Of a DNA stretch of 64,000 bases, positions 22,838-33,647 are shown in pieces. The first letter of the stretch is position 1. Each line of letters opens with the position of its first letter. Position numbers and translations under genes: made by a program. Below the pieces are notes generated by a model, which did no database searches, was not told the origin of the DNA, and saw only the letters and a program-made list of their open reading frames with translations. The stretch is from Bidens hawaiensis. Taxonomy: Eukaryota; Streptophyta; Magnoliopsida; Asterales; Asteraceae. The DNA lies in the NCBI GenBank assembly GCA_021521415.1, contig JAIQDT010003842.1, positions 62,001 through 126,000 on the forward strand. The letters are read 5' to 3'.

Positions 22838-24245
22838 CCATGTCGTGTGTTTGTGTTTAAAAAAAAAAAAAAAAAAAAACGTCACTATCGCTTAGAATTA
22901 TGTCGGTTACTTCAGTTTGAAGGACATATATTCGGATATGTTTGGTCCTCATTTCTACTTGTAGAATATAAGGATAGCCATTAACCCGATGACTGAAACT
23001 GATCGGGGCGGTTTATGATGTGTTTTTATTCTTTCGTTGAAAATTAATCGATCATACTTAGTTAGAAGGATACATACTTGTATGTGGTCGGTCCAGCTGA
23101 TCCATTGGATCTTCGGGATAACCATTTACCTGAAGACTTTGATTTGGTCGGGGCGGTTGAAGTTAAAATTTTTTTTCTTTACGGGAGATGAAATTATTTT
23201 TCTAGTCTACTACTTCGTAAGAAGTTACTTTACTATGTTTAACAGAAAATTGATCCAACCTTGGAAGGTGATAGATATACTGATTCTGTGTGCTTAACTA
23301 GTGAAGTTATTAGGCCTAAAAGACTTTAGAACAGTCATTGTATGTCATGGTAGCTTTTTATGGTGCGTAAAAGTAGAAGTGATACTAACTAAATCTACTC
23401 GATTTTATGTGGAGACTCCTTAAGAGTTGTGCATGTCTTCATACATATCTTTCCGAATGATAGGCAGAAAAGCGATTACCCAGTCATACACGAGCCCGTG
23501 AGTGTTCTGATTCCCGTGAAGATAACGTGTCAATAAACTGCAGTGATCCAGATGAGGGACTTGCATTTGTTTTCTACTTGAAGTTGTGTATATACATGTT
23601 AAAAAAAATGTATTCTAGAGTTCATAATGTTAATGATTCTCAATCAAGACGCAAGAAGGTGAACTGGAAGCAGACACTACGGGTCGAGGTCAATTCGGGG
23701 TGACTTGGGGAAAGCCAAATACGCTTTGAGAATAGATAGGAGACATCATAATCTCTGAGTTGTTGCCCACTTAAGTTTTGAGCTTAATTGAACCTAACTC
23801 GTATCACAGAAACGATGAAAACCATTTTAAGTATATTACCTGCTTACAACCTGTTTCTTTATGTCATAATACAGCTGAACACGGATCTGTGTGACAGTCA
23901 CGTAATTAGTATGATTCATGTTCGGATCTTTTCTAAAACATGGTAGTCCCTGTCAACACTGAAATTTGATCCCGTGTACTTTAATTTAAAAAAAAAAGTT
24001 TTTCTACTTATGTAGTTGTAATATTATATACGTGGTTACTTGGTCTTGATCGTATCATTTAACGCTTTAAAGGATGTTTTAAAACTTTATTGAAAATTTG
24101 TCAAAGTATAGGGGTTTGTTTTGTAAATACCGGCGAACTTGTTCATAACTTCGCCTGGAATAGGCGAAGTTATCGATAACTTCGCCTGTACTAACTTTGA
24201 CCCTATATTAAGAAGTTTTAAGGTCAGACGATTCATTATTTTCCA
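22838..24245 (+). other. Copia-2 3' region, mostly non-coding
   Basis: It opens with a 22-nt A run (about 22858-22879). Two diverged copies of a block of about 100 bp follow (near 22916-23018 and 23055-23152), each containing ...tggtc...ccat.ta.c and ending tcggggcggtt. A second A run lies near 23988. No env-like frame is seen. Confidence 0.55.
24145..24185 (+). repeat. Perfect 12-bp inverted repeat plus third half-site, Copia-2 3' region
   Basis: ATAACTTCGCCT (24145-24156), 5-nt spacer ggaat, AGGCGAAGTTAT (24162-24173), then another aacttcgcct at 24178. It uses the same word as the leader cluster and LTRs, so the motif marks both ends of the internal region. Confidence 0.9.
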
Positions 24246-24570
24246 AATCCCAATGATGTGCTCAAAGATCTAAAGTGGTGGTTTGTTGATTGTGAAACAG
24301 CTGAAGCAGTGATGGAAGACGAAGATGAACAAGAGGTGCTAAGAGTGTACGATCCGATGTATCTAGTGAACTTGTCACAAGCTGATTTGCAGGTGTTGCA
24401 TGAGAAGAAAATATTTTATATTCCTGCTTGGAAAGACGAAGCGAAGAAATATCAAAGAGTTGTATCAGTTTGTGAACGCGAAGGAGTTCATGCTTGAAGA
24501 TGAAGATGCAAGATTGTTGAAGATTACAAGACACGTGTTTGAAGCTAAAGAGATGAAGCTACTGCCAAGG
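24246..24570 (+). pseudogene. Orphan acidic reading frame next to the Copia-2 3' LTR, frameshifted
   Basis: An open stretch to 24497 (PNPNDVLKDLKWWFVDCETA, ...DPMYLVNLSQADLQVLHEKK) continues in another frame (KELYQFVNAKEFMLEDEDA, ...EMKLLP) up to the polypurine tract. Both parts look like real protein, which suggests one frame of at least about 105 codons broken by a shift near 24440. I do not recognise it. It could be the remains of an additional 3' ORF carried by this copia family or a captured host fragment. Confidence 0.45.
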
Positions 24571-24577
24571 GGGAGTC
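24567..24577 (+). other. Copia-2 polypurine tract
   Basis: aagggggagtc abuts the 3' LTR start at 24578. Confidence 0.75.
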
Positions 24578-24989
24578 TGTTGGTACATGATGTCAGTAGT
24601 TCAGTGTCTAGTGTCTGTAATCGAGTCGTTTGGATTTGAGTTTGTATGTAAGCGAAGTTGCTAACAAGTTCGCTGACATAGGCGAACTTGTTAGACAAGC
24701 GAAGTCAGTGACGCCTGAACATGCCAGGCGAAGTTGTCGTGAATATATAGTCTAGGTTACGGCTTAGATTAGACATTAATATCGAACGAGTTCATTATTC
24801 AGAGAACGAGTCAGAGAGAGTCTGTATTTGGTGATCTTTGTATCACGTGTTTACGGTTGCAATATAACGTGTTTGTGTTTATTGTAACGTGTTTAATCGT
24901 TTTGTTTTCTACGCTCGTAACGTCTTACGTAGGGATTCCGCACCTACGTAGAACGCGATATCTCGTGTAGATCCGGCTGGGAATCTACA
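24578..24989 (+). repeat. Copia-2 3' LTR (412 bp)
   Basis: Same length as the 5' LTR. The three differences are ttccctg/ttcgctg, gttagtg/gtcagtg and aacctaca/aatctaca. It is followed by the AACTT duplication. Confidence 0.95.
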
Positions 24990-25323
24990 AACTTCTAGTA
25001 TTCTGAAACCTTAAATCAAACTGATGAAACTATAAAATTGATGGGATATGAAAAATTTAGAAGGTTTAAAAAATTGCATACTTATATTTTATGTGTGTTG
25101 TCTATATATTTATATATTTCATCATATATAATTATATATAAAATAAATAAAAAATATTCGAGCCGAACCGAGCAGACCTTTGCTCGTTGCTTGGCTCGTT
25201 TACAAACCGAACCTAGCAGAGCGGCTCACTTACAATCAAGCGAAAAAACGAGCGAGAATTTTTTGAGCAATTTCCGAGCGAGCGGCGAGCGAGCCCAAGT
25301 GACGAGCGGTTTGGACGGCCTTA

Positions 25324-27490
25324 GTTTATATATTCTCATTAAGGCCGTATGAATCATGATCCACTAAGGAACATAAGAATAAACCCAAAGAATGAGAGAT
25401 TTTTTTTCCTGAAACAACAAAGATGCATCAACTTTTAACGTTGTTGATTTGAAAAAGCTAACCAAGTAATCATATAACATGATTACATGAAAAGTAGAGC
25501 GATAATATAGATTACAAGCAGCCTTTTCCGGTTTTTCATGCATTAGCTATTGTTGGTTTTTCATGCATTTTCATTTGGCTTACTATTTTAGGGGCAAAGC
25601 TTGAATGTAAGTGGTGGTATTATAGTGATATAATATTTATATTTTTTTTACCATTACAAATGTCATAACTCATTAACAAGCGAGCCAATCCATCATCAGC
25701 TTGAACTCATGCTCGAAAGTTAAATGATTTTTTTGCTTGGCACAATAAGTCTCATCTGAACTCAACTTGGCTCAAAATTTAGACGACTCAATTCGACTCA
25801 TGTGTTTGCGTGTTGATGTCAAATGTGTTTCAAGTCATCAACTATTTTAACTATAACCTATATAGATATTATACTAAACTATAAAAAACCATTGTTAGAA
25901 TTATTTTTACATATTAATTGCAAACTAAATATCTATCTACTTCATTAGTACATCACATGGATCCAAACACCATCAAAGTGTAACATTTTTGTTGGGCCAA
26001 GTTGATAACAGGGTCAAATTTATATGGGTTGGGCCTCTACTAATAACTATCTGACGCCTGTGATTGTGACTTGTGAGGGCAATTTGCAATCCTGTCGCCT
26101 TATCTGAAAATATTATCAGAAAATTGTTTTAAACCCAAAAACTCTAAGTTATAGTTGTGGTGCAAAAGTTGGTCATGTTACATCAAAAAATTATGCAAAC
26201 ACTAGTCAAAGTGCTGATCTCATGATATGTGGCACACCGGAGGTTGAAAGAATTTATTGGTTTCATTTATTGCAGAAAGAACAATTACTAGTTGGCTTTT
26301 TTATCAAATGACATGAGAATGATCATTAAGGCTTGGGATCTTAAGATCTCAAGTTTGAAACTTGATTTAAAGGGGGCTTTCTCACAATGATGAGTGGTTT
26401 CATCACTGATGTTGTTGCTAGGTGAGTTATATCTGAAGCGTCAAAATTAGTATAGACGGTTGACATCGCTTCTTAGAAAAGACCAATCCAGGTATTGGGA
26501 GTGACTTCAAACGCCGTTGAAGGAAAATAAAAATTATTAAACAAAACATAAGGTTTAAAAATGTGTAATCATTATAACTTGTCTTTTAACATAATGATAA
26601 TTTTATGTTAATTCTACCATTTACTAACGAGAAATTAAAGAGAGGCTATAAACAATTTTGGAGCGCAAAAACAAAATTAAATTTCTATTCATTCACAATA
26701 CAGTTTAGTGCAACAATCATACGTTGTACCTAAACTTGGGACCAACTTGACAATCGAAATGGTATTTGAAAGAGCTACAAAATTATATATTTATCTACAT
26801 ATTTTATAAGATACACATGGAGATCCATCTTTCCTAAATATTAAAATTTTAGAAATGGATAATCTGACAGAATCCAAATGAAGAGAGAACTAAATAAAAA
26901 GTCTAAAGATCAAGGCTGTTATAAAGTACTAACGCAAATCCCAACCTCTATGATTATAGGTTAAGACCGACTCTATATAGTTAATAATATAAATGATATT
27001 TGAGAGGAATAGATAATTGTAAAACGCATAGTTAAAGGAGTATATTGATGAGTATGGATAATTTGAGCATTGTTACAAACATGTACTCTATTTATAGATA
27101 TAATACAACATCTATTGATCATACTATTATTCCTAGTGGTCCCCTAGGCGGGTACAAGAGCTGTCTTTTTCCAACTGTGACCGTTATTTCTCATACAATC
27201 TTCTTTCTTGTCTTTAGTGGGTTGACGCTTCTCTTGTTTCTTCTGTCACGAAGCTCTAGCATGGATGTAGATGGAATTTCTAGTGTGTTACCCCTACATA
27301 GATATTCCATTGTAAATGCTATATATATTTAATTTTCTTAATGATATTAGCTTGGTGGCTATGATGTATCTCCTAAAGAGTCATATACTGATGGCCGGGT
27401 ATTATGTTTATAAATTAGTGTGTTAATTGTACAGTTTTAGTTGCTTATTGTATGAACGATTGTACTTCATACGTGTTTATTGTATTATAT
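25324..27490. other. Intergenic AT-rich DNA, no supported gene
   Basis: Short frames only. Around 25670-25810 there are gctcg/ctcaactcg-type words like those in the hAT-like arms, probably another relic of that family. I find no RNA gene and no element ends in this stretch. Confidence 0.5.
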
Positions 27491-27494
27491 TTCA

Positions 27495-28437
27495 CAGGTT
27501 GTTAATGCAGTTAACTTGGACTTGCACGAGCATGGGATGAAGACTCAAGAGGATTGGCACACAAAATGATGGCAAGAAATCAAAAATGGCTGGTGAAGAG
27601 ACCCGTCATGCTACATGACGGGTTGGAAACGGTCTATCGCGATATGCGATGGACCTTTATGAAGACAAGCGCAATACGCGATAATCTAAAAAGACGGGAA
27701 AATTAGGGTTTTGTTTAAAACTTCAATTTGATGAGTTCGATTGATCTATCACAACTTTCAGCAGTTTCCAGGAGCCAAGTGACGAATTCCAGACCTTCCA
27801 ATCATCTAGTTATCATTCCTTATAACGGATTTCATAAGATTTGAGGATTTAACGAAGACGCTGAGCGGCTAGTCTCCTCGAGTTATACCGAGATGTATAG
27901 TATTGTAATCTTTCAGTATTTCTTATGTTTTAGAACCAAACTATTTGTAGTTATGGATTAACGATTTGATGAGCATTGATGTTTTATGTTGTTGAGCATT
28001 CATTCAGTTTAAGTTTATTTCAATTAGAACGATTAGTCTACCAATTGTTGTGATACGTGTCTTATAGGGTTTTACTGATTAGTTTGAGTGTGATAAAGCA
28101 TATATTTGTCCTTAATTGAGTCGTGCTGGCAAGAAACCTTTAGTTATTAGTGTCGTGTATTTACATTTGTTGATACCTAAGATTTACTAGTTGGTTAACC
28201 AGATTCATTTGTTAATAATTAATTTGGTAAATGACACGAGATTGCTATTTGTTGTATCTGAACCACCCCTGGTGTGATTTTTTTCTTGTTAATTGTTTAA
28301 AACTTGTTTAAGTGATTGTGTTTCTCTAAACTCAAACCATTTCTAGCACGATAAGCACTCAAAAATTGTTACTTCATAATGTTATGAATTAATGAGTGTT
28401 TCTACTGATGTGTTATCTAAGTTCTTGTCTTGTCCTG
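27495..28437 (+). repeat. Probable Athila-like LTR remnant
   Basis: The layout resembles the Athila-like LTR at 32022-33189: a palindrome-rich block (27601-27680), then a stretch like gcggctagtctcctcg (compare ggctaatcccctagtg in that LTR, minus strand), then a long T/A-rich tail. Palindromes are ACCCGTCATG-cta-CATGACGGGT (27601-27623) and ATCGC-gatat-GCGAT (27636-27650). No boundaries, primer site or duplication could be fixed. The family assignment is inference. Confidence 0.35.
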
Positions 28438-28459
28438 TTTTTTTTTTTTTAACACAAAA

Positions 28460-30420
28460 GGATCAAAATAGAGAGGTGGGTAAGCGGGCAACAAGTTGTG
28501 CTGCCACACCCTTTTGAATGGCAAACCCGATCCTACTAAAAACAAAATTATAGTTCTTTGACGTCGATAATTTACTGTGCACGACCCGTTGAACTCTTTT
28601 TAGAAACATAATAGCTTCGGGGACAAGGGATCCAAATGTAAAAAAGGCAAAAGGAATGAATACGTGTTGATTCTCAGCACATGCTTTCTCATGCTTAGCA
28701 ATTTTTCCTGATTCCGCCTTCAACACAGCATGGCTAACAACAAACCCGGTATCCCTAAGTCAGATAAGGGGGGATACTCCAGTAAGGTCTATACAAGTGT
28801 GCTTCCCCTACCTATCCAATCACAAGAACGTCTACTGACCGAAGAGTAGACCTCCCTTCAAGTGGATCCGGCAAGAAATTCACATGAGCTTCTTTTTTTG
28901 CCAAGATCCTCGCTCGTTTTAACACATCACAAAGGACATCTTTGACTAAATCATGTTTATACTTAAACCCCAAAAGCTCCTTGCAATGAACTATATATTC
29001 ACCAAAATTATCCAAGCAAACTTCGCGGTAATCCATGCATGGCTCATCAACTGGGAACAGTGGGATCAGTAAACGATATTTAAGAATGGCCCGGTACTCC
29101 ACTGTTGACACGTGCTGCCCTAACCCTTCTATGGGGATGACGGTCAAGAAATCTTGAGCATGGGGAGCCTAAAGGCATTCTAACACCGCTCTCTAGCGAG
29201 TGGATAAGTTAAACTTCTCTCACAAACTTTTGACGATTTTACTATAAAGGGAGCATGCTGGGCAAGATCAATATTGGGAAGGGAACTATGCAAACAATCC
29301 AAAGTACACCCATAATCTGAATCTAACCCATCAATACCACAATCCCACAAAATGCAGTCCCGTAACTTCCAAGATTGTACCCAGGATGTTACGAAGATTG
29401 TGCCTACGATGTTACGAAAGCATGTGTGGAAACATTCTCATTAAAATATAAACCTAAGCCCTAAAACAGATTAAGAGAGAGGCTAGTCTCTATTGAAAAT
29501 CCCCAAAAAATAGACCCCACATACCACAATATCCTCCATTGCCTCTCGGAGCCCGTTGTCAAAAAACAGAGACGGCATCCTTAACAAACATAGGCTGGCA
29601 TGTTCAGAGACCAAATAGCAATTTAGCAACCCTTATACAGGAGCGAAGTAAGACGAGCTCATGTTGAGGTTCATGCAGACGAGTAATACATCTCATTAGG
29701 TCCACTACGTTTGAAGCTCTATTAATGGCCAATCTACTGATAAAATCGGCGTCCCTAATAACCGCACCCCCAAGGAGTTTCACACCCAGCTTCGGCCTCC
29801 CAATCCCGATAGGAAATAAACCTATTTTGTCTTTACCCCATTGTAAGACGGCAAAAAAACTTCAGTTTTTTTAATACTGAGCTCAAGCCCCAAACATGGC
29901 CCCTCATACTTAATATTATCTAAGGCTTTAGCCACTTCAATGACATCTCCTATAATCGTCCCATCATCTAAGTTCCATGCATGAAAAAGTAGCTTGCAAC
30001 AATCTCATACCCGATGAAAGAGGGGGTGTAAAGCTAACACAACTAGGAGGGGTCCCAAAGGATCCCCTTGTTGAACACCAGTAGTTGATGAAATACAATC
30101 ACTCCCTATATATAACCTAGCCGGTTGCCCGTATAGAAAATTAACCCATAGGGAAATATATGGGCATCTTGCACGAACCTCCTACAGGAGGGTCGTCCTA
30201 TCCACCAGATTAAAGGCATTAGAAAAATCGATGCAAGCAAGGCTAGTGACCCATCTGAATGGAGCATATTTGAAAACCTATTTGCTCTATGAAGCACCGT
30301 CTCCGCCCCGCTCAGATCCCCACCCTGAATTGAAAATCACCTAGGTATTTTGCCATCTCTTTCCTAACACACCTCATTGCCACCTTAGTTGAAGTTTACA
30401 CTAACCACATACTACTCGTG
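28460..30420 (-). pseudogene. Decayed LINE-type reverse transcriptase
   Basis: Minus-strand reading gives, in broken frames, HRANRFSNMLHSDGSLALL (about 30260), LYGQPARLYI-like text near 30110, then TTGVQQGDPLGPLL (about 30060-30100) and FHAWNLDDGT (about 29960), which are the RT core motifs of plant non-LTR elements. Further on are a Cys/His-containing C-terminal block (28812-29147, LGFKYKHDLVKDVLCDVLKRA) and a tail at 28463-28726 (FIPFAFFTFGSLVPEA, IGFAIQKGVAAQLVARLP). A T run at about 28438-28450 lies just past the tail, as expected for the poly(A) end of a minus-strand LINE. Stops and frame changes are many. There is no endonuclease domain, so the copy is also 5'-truncated. Confidence 0.8.
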
Positions 30421-30793
30421 GCTCGACATCCTACTTACCCTAACTAATTTAAGGTGCTTAAGACACTGAGTTATTCTTATTTTTTATTAGACAATGATAA
30501 TCCAGATTATATACCACTTACCAACCTCTTATTACCAAGTTCGATTCTAGAACAATGTTGTTCTCACCTTTTGAATTGCATCCACTAGTTGGGTTCGAAC
30601 CTGGGACCCGTAGGAGAAAATAAATACAGGGATGAATTTTGATTGAAAAAAAAAAAGTTGTTTCCTAAAATGGCCTCGAGTGATTTCACCTCGCATTGAA
30701 ATATAAACAAGTCAGCTCAATTCATTTAGTGATAAGCGGTATTGAGAAAATTTTAAACCAAAACCATAAAATAAAATAAATCATACAACATTG

Positions 30794-31010
30794 TAGGGAC
30801 GAGCAAATGGTACCAAGTACTAATGCTGAATCAGTAACTAAGTTTTTAGGAAAATTGGGATTGAGAAACTTGGTACCGGTGCTGGTATTTATGAATTTTT
30901 ATTTACGGCACATGAACCGAGCATTTCTTTTATAATGATACCAAAATTTTAGGAAAAGCTAGGTTGAAAAATTTGAGATCCATACTAGTATAATACCAAA
31001 CTCATCCCTA
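30794..31010. mobile_element. Probable hAT-type MITE (217 bp)
   Basis: The left end is TAGGGACGAGCAAATGGTACC. The right end on the minus strand is TAGGGATGAGTTTGGTA, so the ends are inverted repeats. The inside has the ggtaccggtgctggta theme common to this MITE type. Flanking 8-mers caacattg and cgacactt match at 5 of 8 positions, a possible worn duplication. No coding capacity. Confidence 0.5.
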
Positions 31011-31477
31011 CGACACTTATTAATATCAAACCAGAAAAATCTACATCACATATCTAAAATTCTGTAAAGAAAAGTGTCAATCAGTATGTGCTGGGCCTAT
31101 ACAAATAACATAAATAATGTGAAGCAACTTGCAACTGTGCCTTATCTCAAAATGTAATGGAAATTGTTCAAAACAGAAATGTTTTGCTTTAGGTTGTAGT
31201 GCGAAAGTTGACATGTTACGTCACATAAATATACAAACAATAGTCAAAACTCTTGATCTCACGGTGTCCATATGCGGCACCCGGTGATTGAATAATTAAT
31301 TGATCTCACGGTGTTCAATTGTTCAAATAACAAGTTTGGTCTTTCTAACAAAGCTAGAAAGAATGACGTTTGATCAATTAGTATCATCTCAAAAACCCAC
31401 CTAAATCTTCACATATCTCATACAATTCCAATCCCTAGATCTCAAAAAACCACCATCCACTGGCATCGAAAACGGTT

Positions 31478-31600
31478 GCCGGAAAAACGTTTGCCTAAAA
31501 AATGCCACCGGAAAAACGTTGCTGGAAAATATTGCCAGAAAAAGGTTTCCTGAAAAATGATCAATAGAACAATGATCGCTGGTAAAAGGTCGCCAGAAAA
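31478..31600 (+). repeat. Degenerate direct repeat of a gccggaaaaacgtt-like motif
   Basis: Five or six loose copies about 22-26 nt apart (gccggaaaaacgtttgcc, caccggaaaaacgttgct, gccagaaaaaggtttcc, gccagaaaacac). Origin unknown. Confidence 0.5.
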
Positions 31601-32021
31601 CACAATGAGAAACAAATATCTATAACACAATTTGATAAAACACAATTGTATAACATAATTTGATAAAACACAATTTGATTATAACAATTTTATAGAACAC
31701 AATATTGTAAAACACGCAATAAAGAAAAAAAAAACTATAGACCATAATGCTCCTAGCTAACACCTTTTTTTTCTTAATGACCTCTGTCGATTACAAATTT
31801 AAATGACTATGATTATTTCATAGTCTTCTTATAAAAAAATTAACTTCCTATTTTCCTAACCCTTGATTTCATTACATATTTTCCTAACCCTTGATTTCAT
31901 TACAGTTATTCATTAATTAAAAATTATATTTCATAAATTATATAATATTATTCTTATTTTTTTAATATTATGAAAATTTTAACTCGGCCATTTCATTAAT
32001 GAGAACTGAGAGGTGCATTGC

Positions 32022-33189
32022 TGATCGATGTCGAAAGGTCAATAAAAAACATTTATAAAATACATTTACTAGCTAGGGCAAGTAAGGTGTCGAATCCACA
32101 GAGAATCAGTGGAAAGTGCTACTATATTTCATTGTTCACTAATTAATAAAACTAAGCAGACAAACGATGTCAAGCAGTTTAAAAGGTTTGTTAAGTGAAA
32201 ACACTATTAAATTGAATTGCAAACAATTATGGAAAACAATAACCAATCTCCAGGTTTCAGGTTATGAAGTAAGTTGGATAGATAATTAAACCTATTGGAT
32301 TATAATCTTTGCTTGAATCAATAAATCAAAAGACTAAATGTTTGACTATGTTGATCGTCAGAACTTAATCCGAATGATTGACACGGCTAAACAATGATCT
32401 AATTGATTGTCAATTTTAGGTGTTGATGCACCAAATCAGTATTATGGTTAAAGATAACTAGACCAATGATACTAAGAACTCAATCCTAATTGTTGATGAC
32501 CACAAAATCATTAATTAATAAACTGAAAATCAATTAATTACCAAAAACACTTTCAAGGACACAAACAAACTCCAAGAGTTACGGTTTAGAGTATCAATAA
32601 TCCAACAAACAACTTAACCCTACACCCGAAGACGATCACTAGGGGATTAGCCTTGCATATGCATCTTCAATAGCCCTCTTGATTCTTGAATGGATGATTA
32701 TGATTATTGGGATGTGTTAGAATGGTGGGAAGAGGCTCAAAAATCGTCAAAGTATGTTGGGGTATGAAGCATAGGCAGCCTAGGGTTAAACCGGGCTTAA
32801 AATAGTCAACAAAAACCTAAAAATCATGTTTTTCTGCCCACGCCACCATAGCCTACGGTCTCCCCACCGTAAGCTACGGTGAACCGTAGCCTACGGTTAT
32901 CAGCCACTGCTTTACGGTGACAGCCCCCTTGCACTGTTTTGCCCATAACTTCTTCGTTATAGCTCTGTTTTACGTACCGTTTTCGGCCACGTCTTCGTCT
33001 TCAAATTCTATATCATTCTATGAAATAAAATCTCTATTTCCACTCCATCTCATATGCGCCAATTTACCTCCTTTAAGCTCCGCTCACCTTTAAACATAAA
33101 ACCACTTAAAGTAATCGTGTCCAAGACATATAAACACATAAAATACACGATATAACTTAATTAACACATATTATTTCACCCACACATCA
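32022..33189 (-). repeat. Athila-like 3' LTR (1,168 bp)
   Basis: On the minus strand it runs TGATGTGTGGGTG...CGACATCGATCA. It contains three 15-nt palindromes at 32845-32897, in what is U3 on the minus strand. It is 557 bp longer than its partner at 45483 because that copy carries one deletion. Confidence 0.93.
32845..32897 (-). repeat. Three ACCGTA-NNN-TACGGT palindromes in the Athila-like LTR
   Basis: Units at 32845-32859 (one mismatch), 32866-32880 (perfect, spacer agc) and 32883-32897 (perfect, spacer gcc). They are followed by a half-site tttacggt. The deletion in the partner LTR ends inside the third unit. Confidence 0.9.
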
Positions 33190-33647
33190 CATTCCCACAC
33201 TCATCCTTTTTCGTCCCGAAAAAGATGTACAATGAAATCAGAACCAGAAACTGTTTTTACTAAATACTCATTTTTTTATTAACAGATAACAAAAAAACTG
33301 CGATTGCCGATATTGTTATCCACTTAAAACCCTGCCTTAATACTTACCGAGACATATAAGGTGTGATAATTTCATTAGTTTATGTGATTAAATGGAACCC
33401 ACACATCAAGGCCCCGAAGCCGCCTTACCATGCTTCATTATGGTTTTACCGAGCCAGACAACCCCAACTTGACTTAAACCTTAGAGTTAGATGAACAAAA
33501 CTATGCACAACCATGTGTACCATTTTAAGCCCATATGTAATAGCTAAAACAATCATGGATATTTTATCGAACCAATATCTAAACTTAAGCATCAAAGTCC
33601 ACCAGAATAGCCATTAGATACGATTCAGATACAATTATGTAACTAAC
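33190..33647 (-). other. Athila-like element internal end with polypurine tract; no gene
   Basis: Read on the minus strand, gatgagtgtgggaatg lies directly before the 3' LTR and is the likely polypurine tract (33190-33205). The remaining roughly 440 bp hold no frame. The chromovirus is inserted at 33648 after ctaac. Confidence 0.6.

Larger units (their letters stand above)
15982..24989 (+). mobile_element. Copia-2, complete Ty1/copia retrotransposon with large gag (9,008 bp)
   Basis: Two 412-bp LTRs, a tRNA-Met type primer site, long leader, gag, pol, long 3' region and a polypurine tract. Flanks are the direct repeat AACTT (15977-15981 and 24990-24994). I count 3 differences between the LTRs in 412 positions (about 0.7%), so insertion is recent. 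Even so, pol has several stops and frame changes, so the copy is not autonomous. The large gag with two zinc knuckles and the 1.7-kb 3' region recall SIRE-type elements, but the short LTRs do not, and I leave the lineage open. Confidence 0.95.
15665..25323. mobile_element. hAT-like non-autonomous repeat split by Copia-2
   Basis: Removing Copia-2 (15982-24989 plus one 5-bp duplication) leaves about 650 bp. The left end is TAGGGCTGCTCA; the right end, read on the minus strand, is TAAGGCCGTCCA, 8 of 12 matching. Both arms are full of cgagc/gctcg words (gagccaaaccgagcaaagg on the left, gagccgaaccgagcagacc on the right). Flanks gttatatg and gtttatat might be a degraded 8-bp duplication. No transposase is encoded. 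The hAT label is an inference from the TAGGG end and possible 8-bp duplication. Confidence 0.4.
30430..32021. other. Intergenic AT-rich DNA with a MITE and a degenerate short repeat
   Basis: Apart from the MITE at 30794-31010 and the repeat at 31478-31600, I see nothing beyond AT-rich runs such as the tgataaaacacaatt words at 31630-31710. Confidence 0.5.

Noticed and set aside
24145..24173. Possible loxP-type recombination site
   Set aside because: Arm length, spacer and inner bases differ from loxP, and the arm is simply the motif repeated all over Copia-2. Kept only as a hairpin.
22838..24245. env-like ORF expected in a SIRE-type element
   Set aside because: No long frame, signal peptide or membrane segment in the region.
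26331..26420. Possible exon of a host gene near 26.3-27.5 kb
   Set aside because: Short splice-like strings occur, but no coherent coding sequence or protein similarity could be read.
27045..27332. Hydrophobic 95-codon frame
   Set aside because: AT-rich intergenic sequence, no homology recognised, no support from neighbours.
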